Shown: positions 31,554 through 45,621, counted from the first letter of the stretch. The stretch is 64,000 bases of DNA from Pararhodobacter zhoushanensis (GCF_025949695.1 NZ_JAPDFL010000001.1:2173501-2237500); one strand, 5' to 3'. The notes: generated from the sequence alone by a model not told the origin. Program-made: numbers and translations.

Positions 31554-31682
31554 ATGCGCCGCATCCTTCGCCAGCTCCATGACCCGCGTGATGAACGGGT
31601 TGCCATGCTCACCGACGCGGTGGGGGCCATCGCGCTGTTCGTCTTGCTGACCGCTGCGCTCTATATGCCGCTGATTGCCTGA
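31554..31682 (+). CDS. Small membrane protein under LexA control, 42 aa
   Basis: A 42-codon frame from ATG 31554 with a good ribosome site (AGGAGA, seven-base spacer). The N-terminal half is charged (MRRILRQLHDPRDERVAML), the C-terminal half is one hydrophobic helix (about 20-41: VGAIALFVLLTAALYMPLI), so it should sit in the inner membrane with the basic end in the cytoplasm. It lies between an exact LexA box 56 bp upstream and a strong terminator at 31758, forming a self-contained unit. This is the layout of SOS-induced cell-division inhibitors such as Caulobacter SidA (29 aa), though I see no clear sequence similarity to SidA. Function is inferred from context only. Confidence 0.7.
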   Translation: MRRILRQLHDPRDERVAMLTDAVGAIALFVLLTAALYMPLIA

Positions 31683-31757
31683 GTTCTTGCCACTGCCTTG
31701 CGGTCTGGAGCAGTGCCACCTGTCCCGGCACTCTGACCCAACCAGACACGCCACTTG

Positions 31758-31787
31758 CCGCCGCACAGTTGTGCGGCGGTTTTTTTT
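31758..31787 (+). terminator. Strong terminator after the 42-aa ORF
   Basis: CCGCCGCAC (31758-31766), loop AGTT, GTGCGGCGG (31771-31779), then eight T. It closes the short LexA-controlled transcript. Confidence 0.92.
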
Positions 31788-31810
31788 ACGTTTTCTTAAG
31801 GCGACTCAGA

Positions 31811-32251
31811 TCAGGATGAGGCTTGGCGGGCAGCTTCGGCGGTGGCTTGCACCGCCAACAGGATAGAGGCATGGCGATTTTTGAAGTCGCGCGCGGGCAA
31901 CAGGGTCTCGTATCCATCAAACGGCGCCTTTGGAACGGGGCCGTCGGACTTGAGCATTGCTTCGAGGTCGCACGCGGCGGTCTCCAACTCTTCTGCGCTG
32001 CGGCCGATCACCGCGGCGCCCAACACGGCGGCCGAGGCCTGACCAAGGGCACAGGCCTTGACCTCTTGCGCGAAGCGCGAGACGCGCCCGTCGGTCACAT
32101 CCAGGTCGACGGTTACTGTCGATCCGCAAAGCGGCGAGCGCTTTTTGACGCTGGCGTGCGGTGCTTCAAGCCGGCCCAGATGCGGGATATCGGCAGCAAG
32201 CGCGAGAATTCGCGTCGAATACAGCTTGATCAGATCGGAGGTTTCGGACAC
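31811..32251 (-). CDS. IscU/NifU-like iron-sulfur scaffold protein
   Basis: A 146-residue protein of the IscU/NifU-N fold. It shows LYSTRILALAADIPHLGRLE, the first cysteine region KRSPLCGSTVTVDLDV, and FAQEVKACALGQASAAVLGA with the second cysteine. Family proteins hold transient Fe-S clusters; this short group often stands alone next to hisI in Rhodobacterales. The start is a GTG (32249-32251) with GGAG seven bases upstream; no family-like residues lie further upstream. Divergent from hisI with a 33-bp gap, so the two ribosome sites nearly touch. Whether it really serves cluster assembly is not shown by sequence alone. Confidence 0.82.
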   Translation of the reverse strand: MSETSDLIKLYSTRILALAADIPHLGRLEAPHASVKKRSPLCGSTVTVDLDVTDGRVSRFAQEVKACALGQASAAVLGAAVIGRSAEELETAACDLEAMLKSDGPVPKAPFDGYETLLPARDFKNRHASILLAVQATAEAARQASS

Positions 32252-32284
32252 TTCAAGGCTCCTCTTCGCGAAAGGATATAAGCC

Positions 32285-32644
32285 ATGGCCTTCGATCCGC
32301 AATCCCTGCACTACGACGATAAGGGCCTCCTTCCCGTCGTCGCCCAAGACCATGCCTCGGGCGAGGTTCTCATGGTGGCCTGGATGAATGCCGAGGCGGT
32401 TGCGCGCACAGTGTCGACGCGGAAGGTGACCTATTGGTCGCGGTCCCGGCAGGCATTTTGGGTCAAAGGTGAAAGTTCTGGTCACGTGCAGCGGCTGGTC
32501 GATTTCCGGGTGGATTGCGACCGCGACTGCCTGCTTGTGTTGGTTGAGCAGACCGGGCCTGCGTGCCACACCAACCGGCGGACATGTTTTTACACAGCCG
32601 TGCGCGACGACGATGAAATCGAATTGATGCAGCCTGAGGCCTGA
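32285..32644 (+). CDS. hisI: Phosphoribosyl-AMP cyclohydrolase
   Basis: Third step of histidine synthesis: opens the adenine ring of phosphoribosyl-AMP. The 119-residue single-domain HisI (no HisE fusion) has MVAWMNAEAV, TYWSRSRQAFWVKGESSGH and the metal-binding cysteines in DCDRDCLLVLVEQ and ACHTNRRTCFY. Start ATG 32285 behind AAAGGA. It stands apart from other his genes. Confidence 0.97.
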   Translation: MAFDPQSLHYDDKGLLPVVAQDHASGEVLMVAWMNAEAVARTVSTRKVTYWSRSRQAFWVKGESSGHVQRLVDFRVDCDRDCLLVLVEQTGPACHTNRRTCFYTAVRDDDEIELMQPEA

Positions 32645-32737
32645 CACGGGCAAGGTCTGGCGGCAAATGGGCTGCCAGAACCGTGTTTGCACAGGGTGAA
32701 GCGGTTCGCGGATGGTGCAGGTCGCGCTTTCCGCGGC

Positions 32738-33592
32738 CTAACCCCGCCGCGCCAGTCCGACGAGGGCGCGGATGTCGTCCGGTGTTGCGCCCTCGGCGCG
32801 ATAAAGTCCAAGCGCCCGCGAGTCGTCGCGCTTGGCCAGCCGTTTTCCAGCGGCGTCGCGGATCAGGCGATGGTGATGGTAGGCGGGCGTTGGCAGGTCC
32901 AGAAGGCGCTGCAACACGACGTGAAGGGCCGTCGCATCGAAAAGGTCGTCGCCACGCGTCACCAAGGTGACACCCTGCGCCGCATCATCGACGGTGACGG
33001 CCAGGTGATAGGATGTGCCGATGTCGCGGCGCGCGAGGACAATGTCGCCAACTTCAGCGATCAGCGCCTCAGGATCAAAGCGATGCGGCCCTGTGTGGAG
33101 TGGCCCCAACTCGTCGAACGCGAGGTCGCGGAGCCGCGCGATGGCCCGTGCCATGTTCAGACGGATCGCTGCATCGGGGGCGTGACGATCAGCGTCGCGG
33201 CATGTGCCCGGGTATACCGGGCCATCCGGACCGACAAAAGGCACGCCTTCCTGCGGGGCAGACAAGGCAGCGCGGATATCCCCGCGCGTACAGGTGCAGC
33301 GATAGGTGACGCCGAGGGACTCGAGCCGCGCGAGGGCGGCCGCATAGGCAGCGCCGCGCCGGGACTGATGCAGGACGGGTTGCGGCCACTCGATCCCAAG
33401 CCAGTGGAGATCATCATAAATAGCCTGCTCAAAACCCGCTTTGCACCGCGCGGTGTCGATGTCTTCAATCCTGAGCAGACAGTGCCCGCCATCGGCGCGG
33501 GCCCTGTCAAACGCCGTCAAAGCGGAAAAGGCATGGCCCAGATGCAGCGGCCCGGTGGGCGACGGTGCAAAGCGGGTGATCAGCCCAGCCAC
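32738..33592 (-). CDS. gluQ: Glutamyl-Q tRNA(Asp) synthetase
   Basis: Truncated GluRS-like enzyme that charges glutamate onto queuosine in the anticodon of tRNA-Asp. The 284-residue length matches the family, which lacks the anticodon-binding domain. Class I motifs: [18 protein letters not shown] (HIGH region) and [15 protein letters not shown] (KMSKS region, KLAKR type). Zinc ligands appear as [10 protein letters not shown] and YPGTCRD. It begins 13 bp inside the end of trmFO, on the same strand. Confidence 0.96.
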   Translation of the reverse strand: MAGLITRFAPSPTGPLHLGHAFSALTAFDRARADGGHCLLRIEDIDTARCKAGFEQAIYDDLHWLGIEWPQPVLHQSRRGAAYAAALARLESLGVTYRCTCTRGDIRAALSAPQEGVPFVGPDGPVYPGTCRDADRHAPDAAIRLNMARAIARLRDLAFDELGPLHTGPHRFDPEALIAEVGDIVLARRDIGTSYHLAVTVDDAAQGVTLVTRGDDLFDATALHVVLQRLLDLPTPAYHHHRLIRDAAGKRLAKRDDSRALGLYRAEGATPDDIRALVGLARRG

Positions 33593-34915
33593 GCCGTGAA
33601 GGCCTCTTTCGCGCGGTCGGTATAGGCCTTGTAGCGGTCTTTGCGACCCCGGCGGCCGCCGCGGATGTCGTCAATCGGCGTGAACAGACCGAAATTCACG
33701 TTCATCGGCTGGAAGGTCTTCGCCTCGGCATCGCCGGTGATATGCGCGATCAACGCCCCCATCGCCGTAACACGGGGCGGAGCGGCCAGTGTCCGGCCCT
33801 GAATTTCAGCCGCCGCAAGGCGACCGGCGACCAACCCCATCGAGGCCGATTCGACATAGCCCTCAACCCCGGTGATCTGCCCGGCGAAGCGCAGATTGGG
33901 CCGCGAGCGCAGACGCATCTGGTCGTCCAGCAGGGTGGGCGAATTGATGAAGGTGTTGCGGTGAATGCCACCCAGCCGGGCAAAGCTGGCGTCTTGCAGA
34001 CCGGGGATCATGCGGAACACCTCTGTTTGCGCGCCGTACTTCATCTTGGTCTGGAAGCCGACAATATTATACAGCGTTCCCAAAGCGTTATCGCGCCGCA
34101 GTTGAACCACGGCATAGGGCTTGTTCAGCGGGTCGTGCGAATTGGTCAGTCCAACAGGCTTCATCGGGCCATGGCGCAGGGTCTCGCGGCCGCGTTCGGC
34201 CATGACCTCGATCGGCAGGCAGCCGTCGAAATAGCCGGCCGTCTCGCCCTCATGGAACTCGGTTTTATCGGCAGCGAGCAGGGCGTCGATGAAGGCCTCG
34301 TATTGCGGCTTGGTCATCGGGCAGTTGAGATAGGCTTTCTGTTCTTCCTCGGTCTCGCCCTTGTCATAGCGCGATTGCAGCCAGGCGATGTCCAGATCAA
34401 TGCTCTCGTAATGCACGATCGGTGCGATGGCGTCGAAAAAGGCCAGCGCTTCGGCGCCGGTTTCGACGCGAGATCGCTTGCGCCAGCGCGTCCGAGGTCA
34501 GCGGGCCGGTGGCAAAGATCCAGTGGCCCGATTCCGGCAAGGCATTGATTTCGCCCGCATGCGGGGTGATCAGCGGGTGCGCCAGCAACCGTTCGGTCAC
34601 CGCTTGCGCAAAGGCTTCACGGTCAACGGCCAGTGCGCCACCGGCGGGCAGGGCGTGTTGGTCGGCCATCTCCATGATCAGGCCACCCGCAGCGCGCATT
34701 TCCCAGTGCAACAGGCCGACGGCGTTCTGCTCGTCATCGTCCGAGCGGAACGAGTTCGAGCAGACCATCTCGGCGAAGTTGCCGGTCTGGTGGGCGAAGG
34801 TGCCCACATGGGGGCGCATTTCATGCAAAACGACGGGCACGCCCGCTTGCGCGGCCTGCCAGGCGGCTTCGGATCCGGCCATTCCGCCGCCGACGATGTG
34901 GAGTGCTTCGGTCAT
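33580..34915 (-). pseudogene. trmFO: Methylenetetrahydrofolate-tRNA-(uracil-5-)-methyltransferase TrmFO, frameshifted
   Basis: FAD- and folate-dependent enzyme making m5U54 in the T loop of tRNA. First frame from ATG 34913-34915: FAD motif [41 protein letters not shown], up to [10 protein letters not shown]. Second frame: [40 protein letters not shown] and the rest to AFTAWLG. The switch is at one extra base (34472) in GCGATCTCG on the minus strand; without it the join reads [10 protein letters not shown]. The product would have about 444 residues, as expected. A sequencing error is more likely than real loss. gluQ overlaps its end. Confidence 0.92.
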
Positions 34916-34942
34916 GGTGCTGACATAGCCGCGAGGCCGGGC

Positions 34943-34973
34943 AAAGAAAAGGGGCGGCCCCAAGGGCCGCCCC
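34943..34973 (-). terminator. Terminator downstream of the DoxX gene
   Basis: GGGGCGGCCC (34951-34960) pairs with GGGCCGCCCC (34964-34973). On the minus strand it is followed by TTTTCTTT, so it ends the DoxX transcript before trmFO. Confidence 0.85.
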
Positions 34974-34996
34974 GATTGTCCGTGTGACAGGTCGGC

Positions 34997-35389
34997 TCAG
35001 ACGGTCGCGGATTTGCGGCCCAGCATCGCGTCGACCGACCAGGCACCGGGGCCGGTGACCCAGAGCAGCAGGAAACCGCCAGCCAGACCCAGGTTTTTCA
35101 TGAAGCTGGTCATCTGCATCTGATCGGCCGGGTCGAAGTGGAACATCGCACCGGACACCACACAGAATGCCCCCAGCGCCAGCGCAGCAGGGCGGGTGAA
35201 GAAGCCAACCAGAATGGCCAGACCGCCCAGAACTTCCAGCGCGATCACCGGCCAGATCAGGAAGCCGGGAACGCCGCCGGATTGCATGTAGGCGGCCATG
35301 CCTTCAGCATTGGGGATCTTGCCGAAGCCAGCGACGATGAACAGAACCGACAGCAGAATGCGGGCAACGAGGAGGGGCAGGGCGGGCAT
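34997..35389 (-). CDS. DoxX-family membrane protein
   Basis: A 130-residue integral membrane protein with four hydrophobic segments (about 5-22, 45-65, 70-90, 100-120). The start LPLLVARILLSVLFIVAGFG and GYMA-like KIPNAEGMAAYMQSGGVPGF match the DoxX/SURF4-like family. Members are linked to quinone or thiosulfate oxidation or oxidative-stress tolerance, but the substrate cannot be inferred here. Start ATG 35387-35389. The terminator at 34943-34973 makes it a single-gene unit. Confidence 0.85.
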   Translation of the reverse strand: MPALPLLVARILLSVLFIVAGFGKIPNAEGMAAYMQSGGVPGFLIWPVIALEVLGGLAILVGFFTRPAALALGAFCVVSGAMFHFDPADQMQMTSFMKNLGLAGGFLLLWVTGPGAWSVDAMLGRKSATV

Positions 35390-35500
35390 GGGGGCAAACC
35401 TTTCAGGGGTGCGAGTTGATCTGCCCCCTTCATAGACTGCGTCCCGGGTTTCGCGCTATTCGGCGCAACCCAACAGATGTTCTGCGCTGGCGCACAGAAG

Positions 35501-35851
35501 TCAGATCAGTGCCATCCGCTCCACCCGTTCAGGATCGGGGAAGGGGCGGTAGAGGCCAAATTCAGCCCGCGCGATGAACTGGTGCATCTTGTCATAGCGT
35601 TGCCAGGCGTCATCGTCGCCACGGCCCAGAAAGCGAAAGGCCGCGTCCAGCTGGGCGAGATCCTCAACCTCGATCTCCAGCAGGAAATCAGCCCCGCCTT
35701 CCCCGGCGAGGTTCAGTTTGCGCCGTAACAGACGCCAGTTCATGATCCGCCCGGCATCGCGCAACTGGTTCATCCAGGCTTCAAGCGCGTGGGCGAACGC
35801 CAGCGCGCGCGCGTCGGATTTCAGATCAATCATGCAGTGATAAACGTTCAT
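35501..35851 (-). CDS. Conserved hypothetical protein (DUF6614-like)
   Basis: A 116-residue soluble protein beginning MNVYHCMIDLKSDARALAFA and ending FGLYRPFPDPERVERMALI. It contains LLRRKLNLAG and FLLEIEVEDLAQLDAAFRFL, suggesting a ferredoxin-like alpha/beta fold of the dimeric alpha-beta barrel kind (inference). I believe it belongs to the DUF6614 group common in Rhodobacterales, but I am not certain. No signal peptide. Monocistronic between doxX and gyrA. Confidence 0.65.
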   Translation of the reverse strand: MNVYHCMIDLKSDARALAFAHALEAWMNQLRDAGRIMNWRLLRRKLNLAGEGGADFLLEIEVEDLAQLDAAFRFLGRGDDDAWQRYDKMHQFIARAEFGLYRPFPDPERVERMALI

Positions 35852-35907
35852 GGCCGGACCCCTCTCAGGTGCCCGGCCATGCTAGACGCAAGAGGCTGAA
35901 GAAAGCG

Positions 35908-38616
<2,709 letters not shown>

Positions 38617-38772
38617 AGCCTGCCTCGCGCGCGAATTTACTCAAGATCTTGTTGTCGTTCTTATAGCCGAACCCTACCCGCAGGCGCAATGCCGCCGGGC
38701 GCGCTTGCCCCGCTGACCGGCGACAAACCTGCGCTCACCTGCTATATTATCCCCCCAACCGGAGGAGTTCCC

Positions 38773-39363
38773 ATGACCCGTGCCCTGATCTGCGCCGCCA
38801 TCCTTGGCCTTGCCACCCCTGCGCTGGCCGAACCCGTCAATATCACGCCCGATATGGCCTCGGTCACGGTGCAGACCGATGCCGGACCCGCCGAGATCGC
38901 CCGCGTTCAGGACAATGACAATATGGTTAACGGCGAATGGGCCCGCACGTCGCGCCCCTGTCCGAATTTCTGCATCCAGCCAATGAACCCGGCTGAAGGC
39001 GTCACCACCGTCGGCGAGCTTGAAGTCATTGCTGCGTTGCAAGACCCTGACGTCGTGGTGATCGACAGCCGCGTGCGCGCCGATTATCTGGGCGGCACCA
39101 TCCCCGGCGCGGTTCACATCCCCTATACCGAGATGACCGACCGGCTCGATGAAGTCGGCTGCGAGGTCGATTTCGACGGTTTCCAGTGCGAGGACCCGTC
39201 ACAAGTGCTGCTCTTCTGCAACGGCCCGTGGTGCGGTCAGTCCCCCACCGCCATCCGCCGCATGATCGAGGCCGGCTTTCCCGCCGATCACATTCACTAT
39301 TACCGTGGCGGTATGCAGGTCTGGCGGATGCTCGGCCTTTCCGTGCTGGTTCCCGCCAGCTGA
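38773..39363 (+). CDS. Secreted rhodanese-like protein
   Basis: A 196-residue protein with a signal peptide (LICAAILGLATPALA, cleavage after about residue 19) and a rhodanese domain (about 75-195). The active-site loop is LLFCNGPWCGQS with Cys149 as the likely sulfur-carrying residue; VVVIDSRVRADYLGGTIPGA and YYRGGMQVW are typical flanking motifs. It should act in the periplasm, possibly in sulfur transfer or redox. Two more cysteines (RPCPNFC) precede the domain. ATG 38773 follows GGAGGAG. It is divergent from gyrA. Confidence 0.88.
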   Translation: MTRALICAAILGLATPALAEPVNITPDMASVTVQTDAGPAEIARVQDNDNMVNGEWARTSRPCPNFCIQPMNPAEGVTTVGELEVIAALQDPDVVVIDSRVRADYLGGTIPGAVHIPYTEMTDRLDEVGCEVDFDGFQCEDPSQVLLFCNGPWCGQSPTAIRRMIEAGFPADHIHYYRGGMQVWRMLGLSVLVPAS

Positions 39364-39404
39364 TCTTGGGCCTGCGGGCGTCGCGCCCTACATTAAGGGT
39401 AAGC

Positions 39405-39424
39405 GGCGCCCGCTGTCGGGCGCC
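39405..39424 (+). terminator. Hairpin between rhodanese and stress-protein genes
   Basis: GGCGCCCG, loop CTGT, CGGGCGCC, then CCTTTG. It lies 40 bp after the rhodanese stop. The U-run is weak. Confidence 0.45.
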
Positions 39425-39444
39425 CCTTTGCCGGAGAGAGCCTC

Positions 39445-39849
39445 ATGTACGCCAAAATCCTGATCCCCGTCGCTTATGAACCCGGCTATGACATCGGCCG
39501 CGAACTGCAGGTCGCCCGCGCGCTGGCCAAGCCGCATGGCGCGCAGGTCGTTTTGGCGCATGTGATGGAAAAGACGCCGTTTTATGCCATCGACTACATG
39601 CCGCAAGGCTGGCGCGAGGAGCTGCACGATGCCATCCTCGCCGATCTGGCGCAGCACGCGGCCACGGTGCCCGGCGGGTCTGTCGCCGTGCTTGAGGGCG
39701 AGCCGGGGCGCACCCTGCTTGACCATGCGCAGGCCGAGGGCGTCGATTGCATCATCCTCGCCGCCCACCGCTCGGAACCCGCGCTGATCGGCTCCACGGC
39801 AACGTGGATCGCGCGGAACGCGACCTGCGCGGTGCATCTGATTCGTTAA
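39445..39849 (+). CDS. Universal stress protein, single UspA domain
   Basis: A 134-residue UspA-fold protein. It begins MYAKILIPVAYEPGYDIGRE, has VVLAHVMEKTP, and ends with DCIILAAHRSEPALIGSTA and TWIARNATCAVHLIR. The ATP-binding motif G-2x-G-9x-G(S/T) of ATP-binding Usps is not obvious, so it may be of the non-ATP-binding type. The stop codon overlaps the stop of the convergent ydcF-like gene by three to four bases. Start ATG 39445 behind GGAGAG. Confidence 0.88.
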   Translation: MYAKILIPVAYEPGYDIGRELQVARALAKPHGAQVVLAHVMEKTPFYAIDYMPQGWREELHDAILADLAQHAATVPGGSVAVLEGEPGRTLLDHAQAEGVDCIILAAHRSEPALIGSTATWIARNATCAVHLIR

Positions 39850-40337
39850 CGCAGCCGCAGAAGCGTGGCGCAGAGCGCCAGCGCTTCGCGGGGGATGTGA
39901 CGCAGGCGCTGCCGTGGCCCGATCTGGTGCCACGGCGGTGCCGCGGTGGTGATCCGCAGCCCGAGCTGCCGCGCAATCAACCGCGCGCGGGGCAGGTGAT
40001 AGGGATCGCTGACCACAATGACGTCCGGCATCCCGAGCGCCCGCAGGATCTGCTGCGCATTCGCGAGATTTTCGCGCGTGCTGGTCGATTGATCCTCCAG
40101 CAGTACCGCTGTTTCGGGCACGCCGGCCTCAAGGCAGAGCCGCGCAATCACCGCCGCCTCGCTCGGCCCCTGCCGCCCAACACCGCCGCAGCCCACAATC
40201 GCCGCGACCCGCCCGGCGTGGTACAGCCCAACCGCGCAGTCAACCCGTCTGCGCAGGGTGGGTGACGGCTCGCCTCCCGCCCAAACCGCCGCGCCCAGAA
40301 CAACCGCAACGCGGCTCACCGAAGGGTGCGCAGTCAT
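39846..40337 (-). CDS. YdcF/DUF218-family protein
   Basis: A 163-residue protein with the DUF218 pattern: VAVVLGAAVW near the N-terminus, GCGGVGRQGPSEAAVI, VLLEDQSTSTRENLANAQQI and VIVVSDPYHLPRARLIARQL. DUF218 proteins (SanA, YdcF, ElyC) are linked to envelope integrity; YdcF binds S-adenosylmethionine. No clear signal or membrane anchor is seen here. It lies just downstream of uvrB on the same strand and may be co-transcribed (34-bp gap). Confidence 0.88.
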   Translation of the reverse strand: MTAHPSVSRVAVVLGAAVWAGGEPSPTLRRRVDCAVGLYHAGRVAAIVGCGGVGRQGPSEAAVIARLCLEAGVPETAVLLEDQSTSTRENLANAQQILRALGMPDVIVVSDPYHLPRARLIARQLGLRITTAAPPWHQIGPRQRLRHIPREALALCATLLRLR

Positions 40338-40371
40338 TGCGCACCGTCACCGCATCGACCGCGCGCATCCC

Positions 40372-42558
<2,187 letters not shown>

Positions 42559-42602
42559 CGGGCTCTCCGAACGGACTCGATAGGGGGTTGGTCCCTACAA
42601 TT

Positions 42603-42617
42603 GTGCCTATTTTGTTC
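42603..42617. promoter_or_regulatory. Possible LexA box upstream of uvrB
   Basis: On the plus strand GTGC-CTATTTT-GTTC (minus strand GAAC-N7-GCAC) matches the GTTC-N7-GTTC operator with one change. It lies 45 bp before the uvrB start, a typical operator distance, and uvrB is SOS-controlled in many bacteria. Confidence 0.4.
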
Positions 42618-42733
42618 TTCTGCAAGGGCAGGGGCATGATAGGATGGCGGCAAGGGGTCAACAAAGGGGGAATCCCCTTGTCACAGCGGGTCGAATTTCG
42701 GATAAAGCCCCAGCACTTCACGGAGACCAGCCC

Positions 42734-43045
42734 ATGCGCGCCCGCATCTATCGCCCCTCTCGCAATGCCATGCAATCGGGCATGGCCCGGACCAAAGCCT
42801 GGGTGCTGGACTTCGCCGCGAGCGAAGCGCGCGTGAAAGATCCGCTGATGGGATGGACCGGGTCCAGCGATACGCAAAGCCAGGTCAAACTGCGCTTTGC
42901 CACGCAGGCTGAGGCTGAGGCCTACGCCAAGGCGCAGGGCATCGACTATGTCGTGCAGCAACCCAAGGAACGCGCCGCGAATATCCGCAACGGCGGTTAC
43001 GGCGAGAATTTCGCGACCAACCGCAAACAGGTCTGGACGCACTGA
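42734..43045 (+). CDS. NDUFS4-family complex I subunit
   Basis: A 103-residue protein of the ETC complex I conserved-region family (homologue of mitochondrial NDUFS4/18 kDa subunit). Typical features: [16 protein letters not shown] at the start, [40 protein letters not shown] and the basic C-terminal KQVWTH. Such subunits are peripheral stabilisers of NADH:quinone oxidoreductase in alphaproteobacteria, close to the mitochondrial version. ATG 42734 behind GGAG. The nuo operon is not in this window. Confidence 0.92.
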   Translation: MRARIYRPSRNAMQSGMARTKAWVLDFAASEARVKDPLMGWTGSSDTQSQVKLRFATQAEAEAYAKAQGIDYVVQQPKERAANIRNGGYGENFATNRKQVWTH

Positions 43046-43088
43046 GACTGGTTATACTGAGACTGGCCGCACAAGGCCCTCAGAACCG

Positions 43089-43115
43089 AAAACCCGCGCC
43101 AAAAGCGCGGGTTTT
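43089..43115. terminator. Bidirectional terminator after the NDUFS4-like gene
   Basis: AAAACCCGCGC (43089-43099), loop CAAAA, GCGCGGGTTTT (43105-43115). It serves both convergent genes. Confidence 0.9.
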
Positions 43116-43121
43116 GTCGTT

Positions 43122-43988
43122 TCAGCGCATCAGCACCACCGGCACCTTGCACGAGCGCACCATTTCCGTGGTGGTCGAGCCGATGATCAGGCTGCGGATG
43201 CGCGAATGGCCATAGGCCCCCATCACCAGCATGCCAAACCCGGCTTCATCGACATAGCCGCCCAGCGCCTTGTCCGGCTGACCGGGCAGAACCCGCGTAT
43301 CGGCCATGATCCCGGCCGAGCGCAGCATCGCCTTGGCGTCGCTCAACCCCTTCGTGACCTCAGCGGTTTCGCTGCCGACCGTCACCACTTCGACGCGCAA
43401 CCCCTTGAAAAGCGGCGAGCGGGCGATGTGATCGACCGCCTTCATCGCCGACGCGCCGCCATCATAGGCCACCAGCACCTTGTCGATCGGCCGGAACGCC
43501 CGCGAGGCGACCATGACCGGCTTGTGCGAAGCGCGCACGATGCGCTCCATGTTCGAGCCCAGATGCCCCTTGGCGAAATCCGCCGCCTCGCCGCGCTTGC
43601 CGATGACGATGACGCGGGCCTGTGCCTCGACCTCGCTCACCGCCTCGACCAGATCGCCGTGGCGCAGGCGGGTGGTGATCTCGACCGCGCCCTGCGCGGC
43701 GACCAACGCGCGCGCATCGTCCAGGATCTCGCGCCCGCGATGGCTGATCAGCTTGGCGCGCTGCTCGTCCAGCGCGGCCAGTTCGGCCAGCAGCGACGAC
43801 CGCGCACCCAGTCGGATCGAGCCGGACAGATCCTGCGTCGCCGGTGCCTCGCGCCGTCCCAGCACATGCAGCAACTCGACCGGCGCGCCGGTGCGCCCGG
43901 CGATCCAGGCCGCGTGTTCGCAGACCGAGGCGGCGTAGACCGAGCCGTCGACCAGCGCGATGATCTTGTCCATCGGTGCTTCGCTCAT
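43122..43988 (-). CDS. Universal stress protein with two UspA domains
   Basis: A 288-residue tandem UspA protein. Domain 1 (about 6-145) begins MDKIIALVDGSVYAASVCEH; domain 2 (about 150-288) begins DKVLVAYDGGASAMKAVDHI and carries the ATP-binding motif GAYGHSRIRSLIIGSTTTEM, matching G-2x-G-9x-G(S/T). It starts at ATG 43986-43988 behind GAGGAGG, ten bases after the sulP stop, so the two genes form an operon. The pairing suggests a role linked to anion transport under stress. A GTG one codon upstream could also start. Confidence 0.92.
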   Translation of the reverse strand: MSEAPMDKIIALVDGSVYAASVCEHAAWIAGRTGAPVELLHVLGRREAPATQDLSGSIRLGARSSLLAELAALDEQRAKLISHRGREILDDARALVAAQGAVEITTRLRHGDLVEAVSEVEAQARVIVIGKRGEAADFAKGHLGSNMERIVRASHKPVMVASRAFRPIDKVLVAYDGGASAMKAVDHIARSPLFKGLRVEVVTVGSETAEVTKGLSDAKAMLRSAGIMADTRVLPGQPDKALGGYVDEAGFGMLVMGAYGHSRIRSLIIGSTTTEMVRSCKVPVVLMR

Positions 43989-43998
43989 CACATCCTCC

Positions 43999-45489
43999 TC
44001 AATGCGCGCCCAGCGCGTCCATCGCGCCGGGCTTGTCTTGCAGGGACAGCGTGTCCATCAGCGTCTCGGACGCCGCGTTCATGCCGACAATCTCGACCTC
44101 GGCCCCGTCGCGGCGGAACTTGAGCACCGCCATGTCCAAGGCCTGAACGCTGGAAATATCCCAGATATGCGCAAGGCTGACGTCGATGGTCACCCGGTCC
44201 AGCGCTTCCTTGAAGTCAAAGGCGTTCATCAGATCTTCAACCGAACCATAGAACAATTGCCCCTCGACCACATAGGTCCGGCTGCGCCCGTCGCTGCTGG
44301 CGGTCGAGGTGACGCGGAACAGCTGCGCGATCTTGCCGGCAAAGAAGATGCCCGACAGCAGCACGCCGACCAGCACGCCGATGGCAAGGTTATGCGTCCA
44401 GACCACCACCACGACCGTCGCCAGCATGACCAGCGAGGACGAGCGCGGATGGGTGCGCAGCGATCGGATCGACGACCATGAGAACGTCCCGACCGAGACC
44501 ATGATCATGATCGCCACCAGCGCAGGCATCGGGATCTTGGCAACCAGATCGCCCAGGAACACCACCAGAATCAGCAACACCACCCCCGCCGTGGCCGAGG
44601 ACAACCGCCCCCGCCCGCCGGATTTCACGTTGATCATCGACTGCCCGATCATGGCGCAGCCTGCCATGCCGCCAATGAACCCGGTCGCGGTATTGGCCAG
44701 ACCCTGACCGATGCACTCCTGATCGCGGCTGGTTTTGGTGTCGGTCAGCTCGTCCACAAGGTTCTGCGTCATCAGGCTTTCGAGCAGCCCAACCACGGCC
44801 ACGGCCAGCGAATAGGGCAGGATGATCAGCAGCGTGTCCAGCGTCAGCGGGATCTGCGGCAGGGCAAAGACCGGCAATGTATCGGGCAACGCGCCCATAT
44901 CGCCGACGCTGCGCACGTCCCAGCCGAAATAGACAGTGAGCGAGGTGATCACCACAATCGTCACCAGCGGCGAGGGGATCGCCTTGGTCAGCAGTGGAAA
45001 CAGATAGATGATCGCCAGCGAGGCCGCGACCAGCACATAGGTCAGCCAGGTGACCGAGGCCGGGTTCAACTCAGGCAACTGCGCCATGAAGATCAGGATC
45101 GCCAGCGCGTTCACAAAGCCGGTCATCACCGATTTGGACACATAGCGCATCACAAAGCCCAGCTTGAGCAGCCCCATGGCGATCTGCAGCAGACCGGCCA
45201 GCACCGTCGCGGCCAGCAGGTATTCCAGCCCGTAATCGCGCACCAGCCCGACCATCAGCACCGCCGTGGCAGCGGTCGCCGCCGAGATCATGCCGGGCCG
45301 CCCGCCGGTGATTGCGGTGATCAGCGCGATGGAGAAGCTGGCATAAAGCCCGACCTTGGGGTCTACGCCCGCGATCAGCGAAAAAGCGATGGCTTCGGGG
45401 ATCAGTGCCAAAGCCACGACAAGGCCGGACAACAGATCCTGCCGCGAGTTGCCGAACCATTGCGCGCGGTAAGCGTCGAGCGAGATCAT
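43999..45489 (-). CDS. SulP-family anion transporter with STAS domain
   Basis: A 496-residue inner-membrane transporter. It starts at ATG 45487-45489 behind AGGAG ([20 protein letters not shown]). The N-terminal about 390 residues hold 10-14 helices with the SulP signatures [20 protein letters not shown] and [21 protein letters not shown] cytoplasmic STAS domain (about 400-490) follows. SulP proteins carry sulfate, bicarbonate or other anions; the genes here do not show which. The gene is followed by a two-domain UspA gene on the same transcript. An upstream in-frame extension overlaps nothing conserved. Confidence 0.93.
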   Translation of the reverse strand: MISLDAYRAQWFGNSRQDLLSGLVVALALIPEAIAFSLIAGVDPKVGLYASFSIALITAITGGRPGMISAATAATAVLMVGLVRDYGLEYLLAATVLAGLLQIAMGLLKLGFVMRYVSKSVMTGFVNALAILIFMAQLPELNPASVTWLTYVLVAASLAIIYLFPLLTKAIPSPLVTIVVITSLTVYFGWDVRSVGDMGALPDTLPVFALPQIPLTLDTLLIILPYSLAVAVVGLLESLMTQNLVDELTDTKTSRDQECIGQGLANTATGFIGGMAGCAMIGQSMINVKSGGRGRLSSATAGVVLLILVVFLGDLVAKIPMPALVAIMIMVSVGTFSWSSIRSLRTHPRSSSLVMLATVVVVVWTHNLAIGVLVGVLLSGIFFAGKIAQLFRVTSTASSDGRSRTYVVEGQLFYGSVEDLMNAFDFKEALDRVTIDVSLAHIWDISSVQALDMAVLKFRRDGAEVEIVGMNAASETLMDTLSLQDKPGAMDALGAH

Positions 45490-45621
45490 GCACGTCTCCT
45501 TTAGGGGCGCTGGCCAGACAGGCGCAGCCTTGCGGGAATGGCAACCCGCGCAGGCGGGGCAGCAGAGATGGGCGAGCGTCACGGCCCGCAGTTTGGGCGG
45601 GCTTCAGGCCTTCGCCAAACA

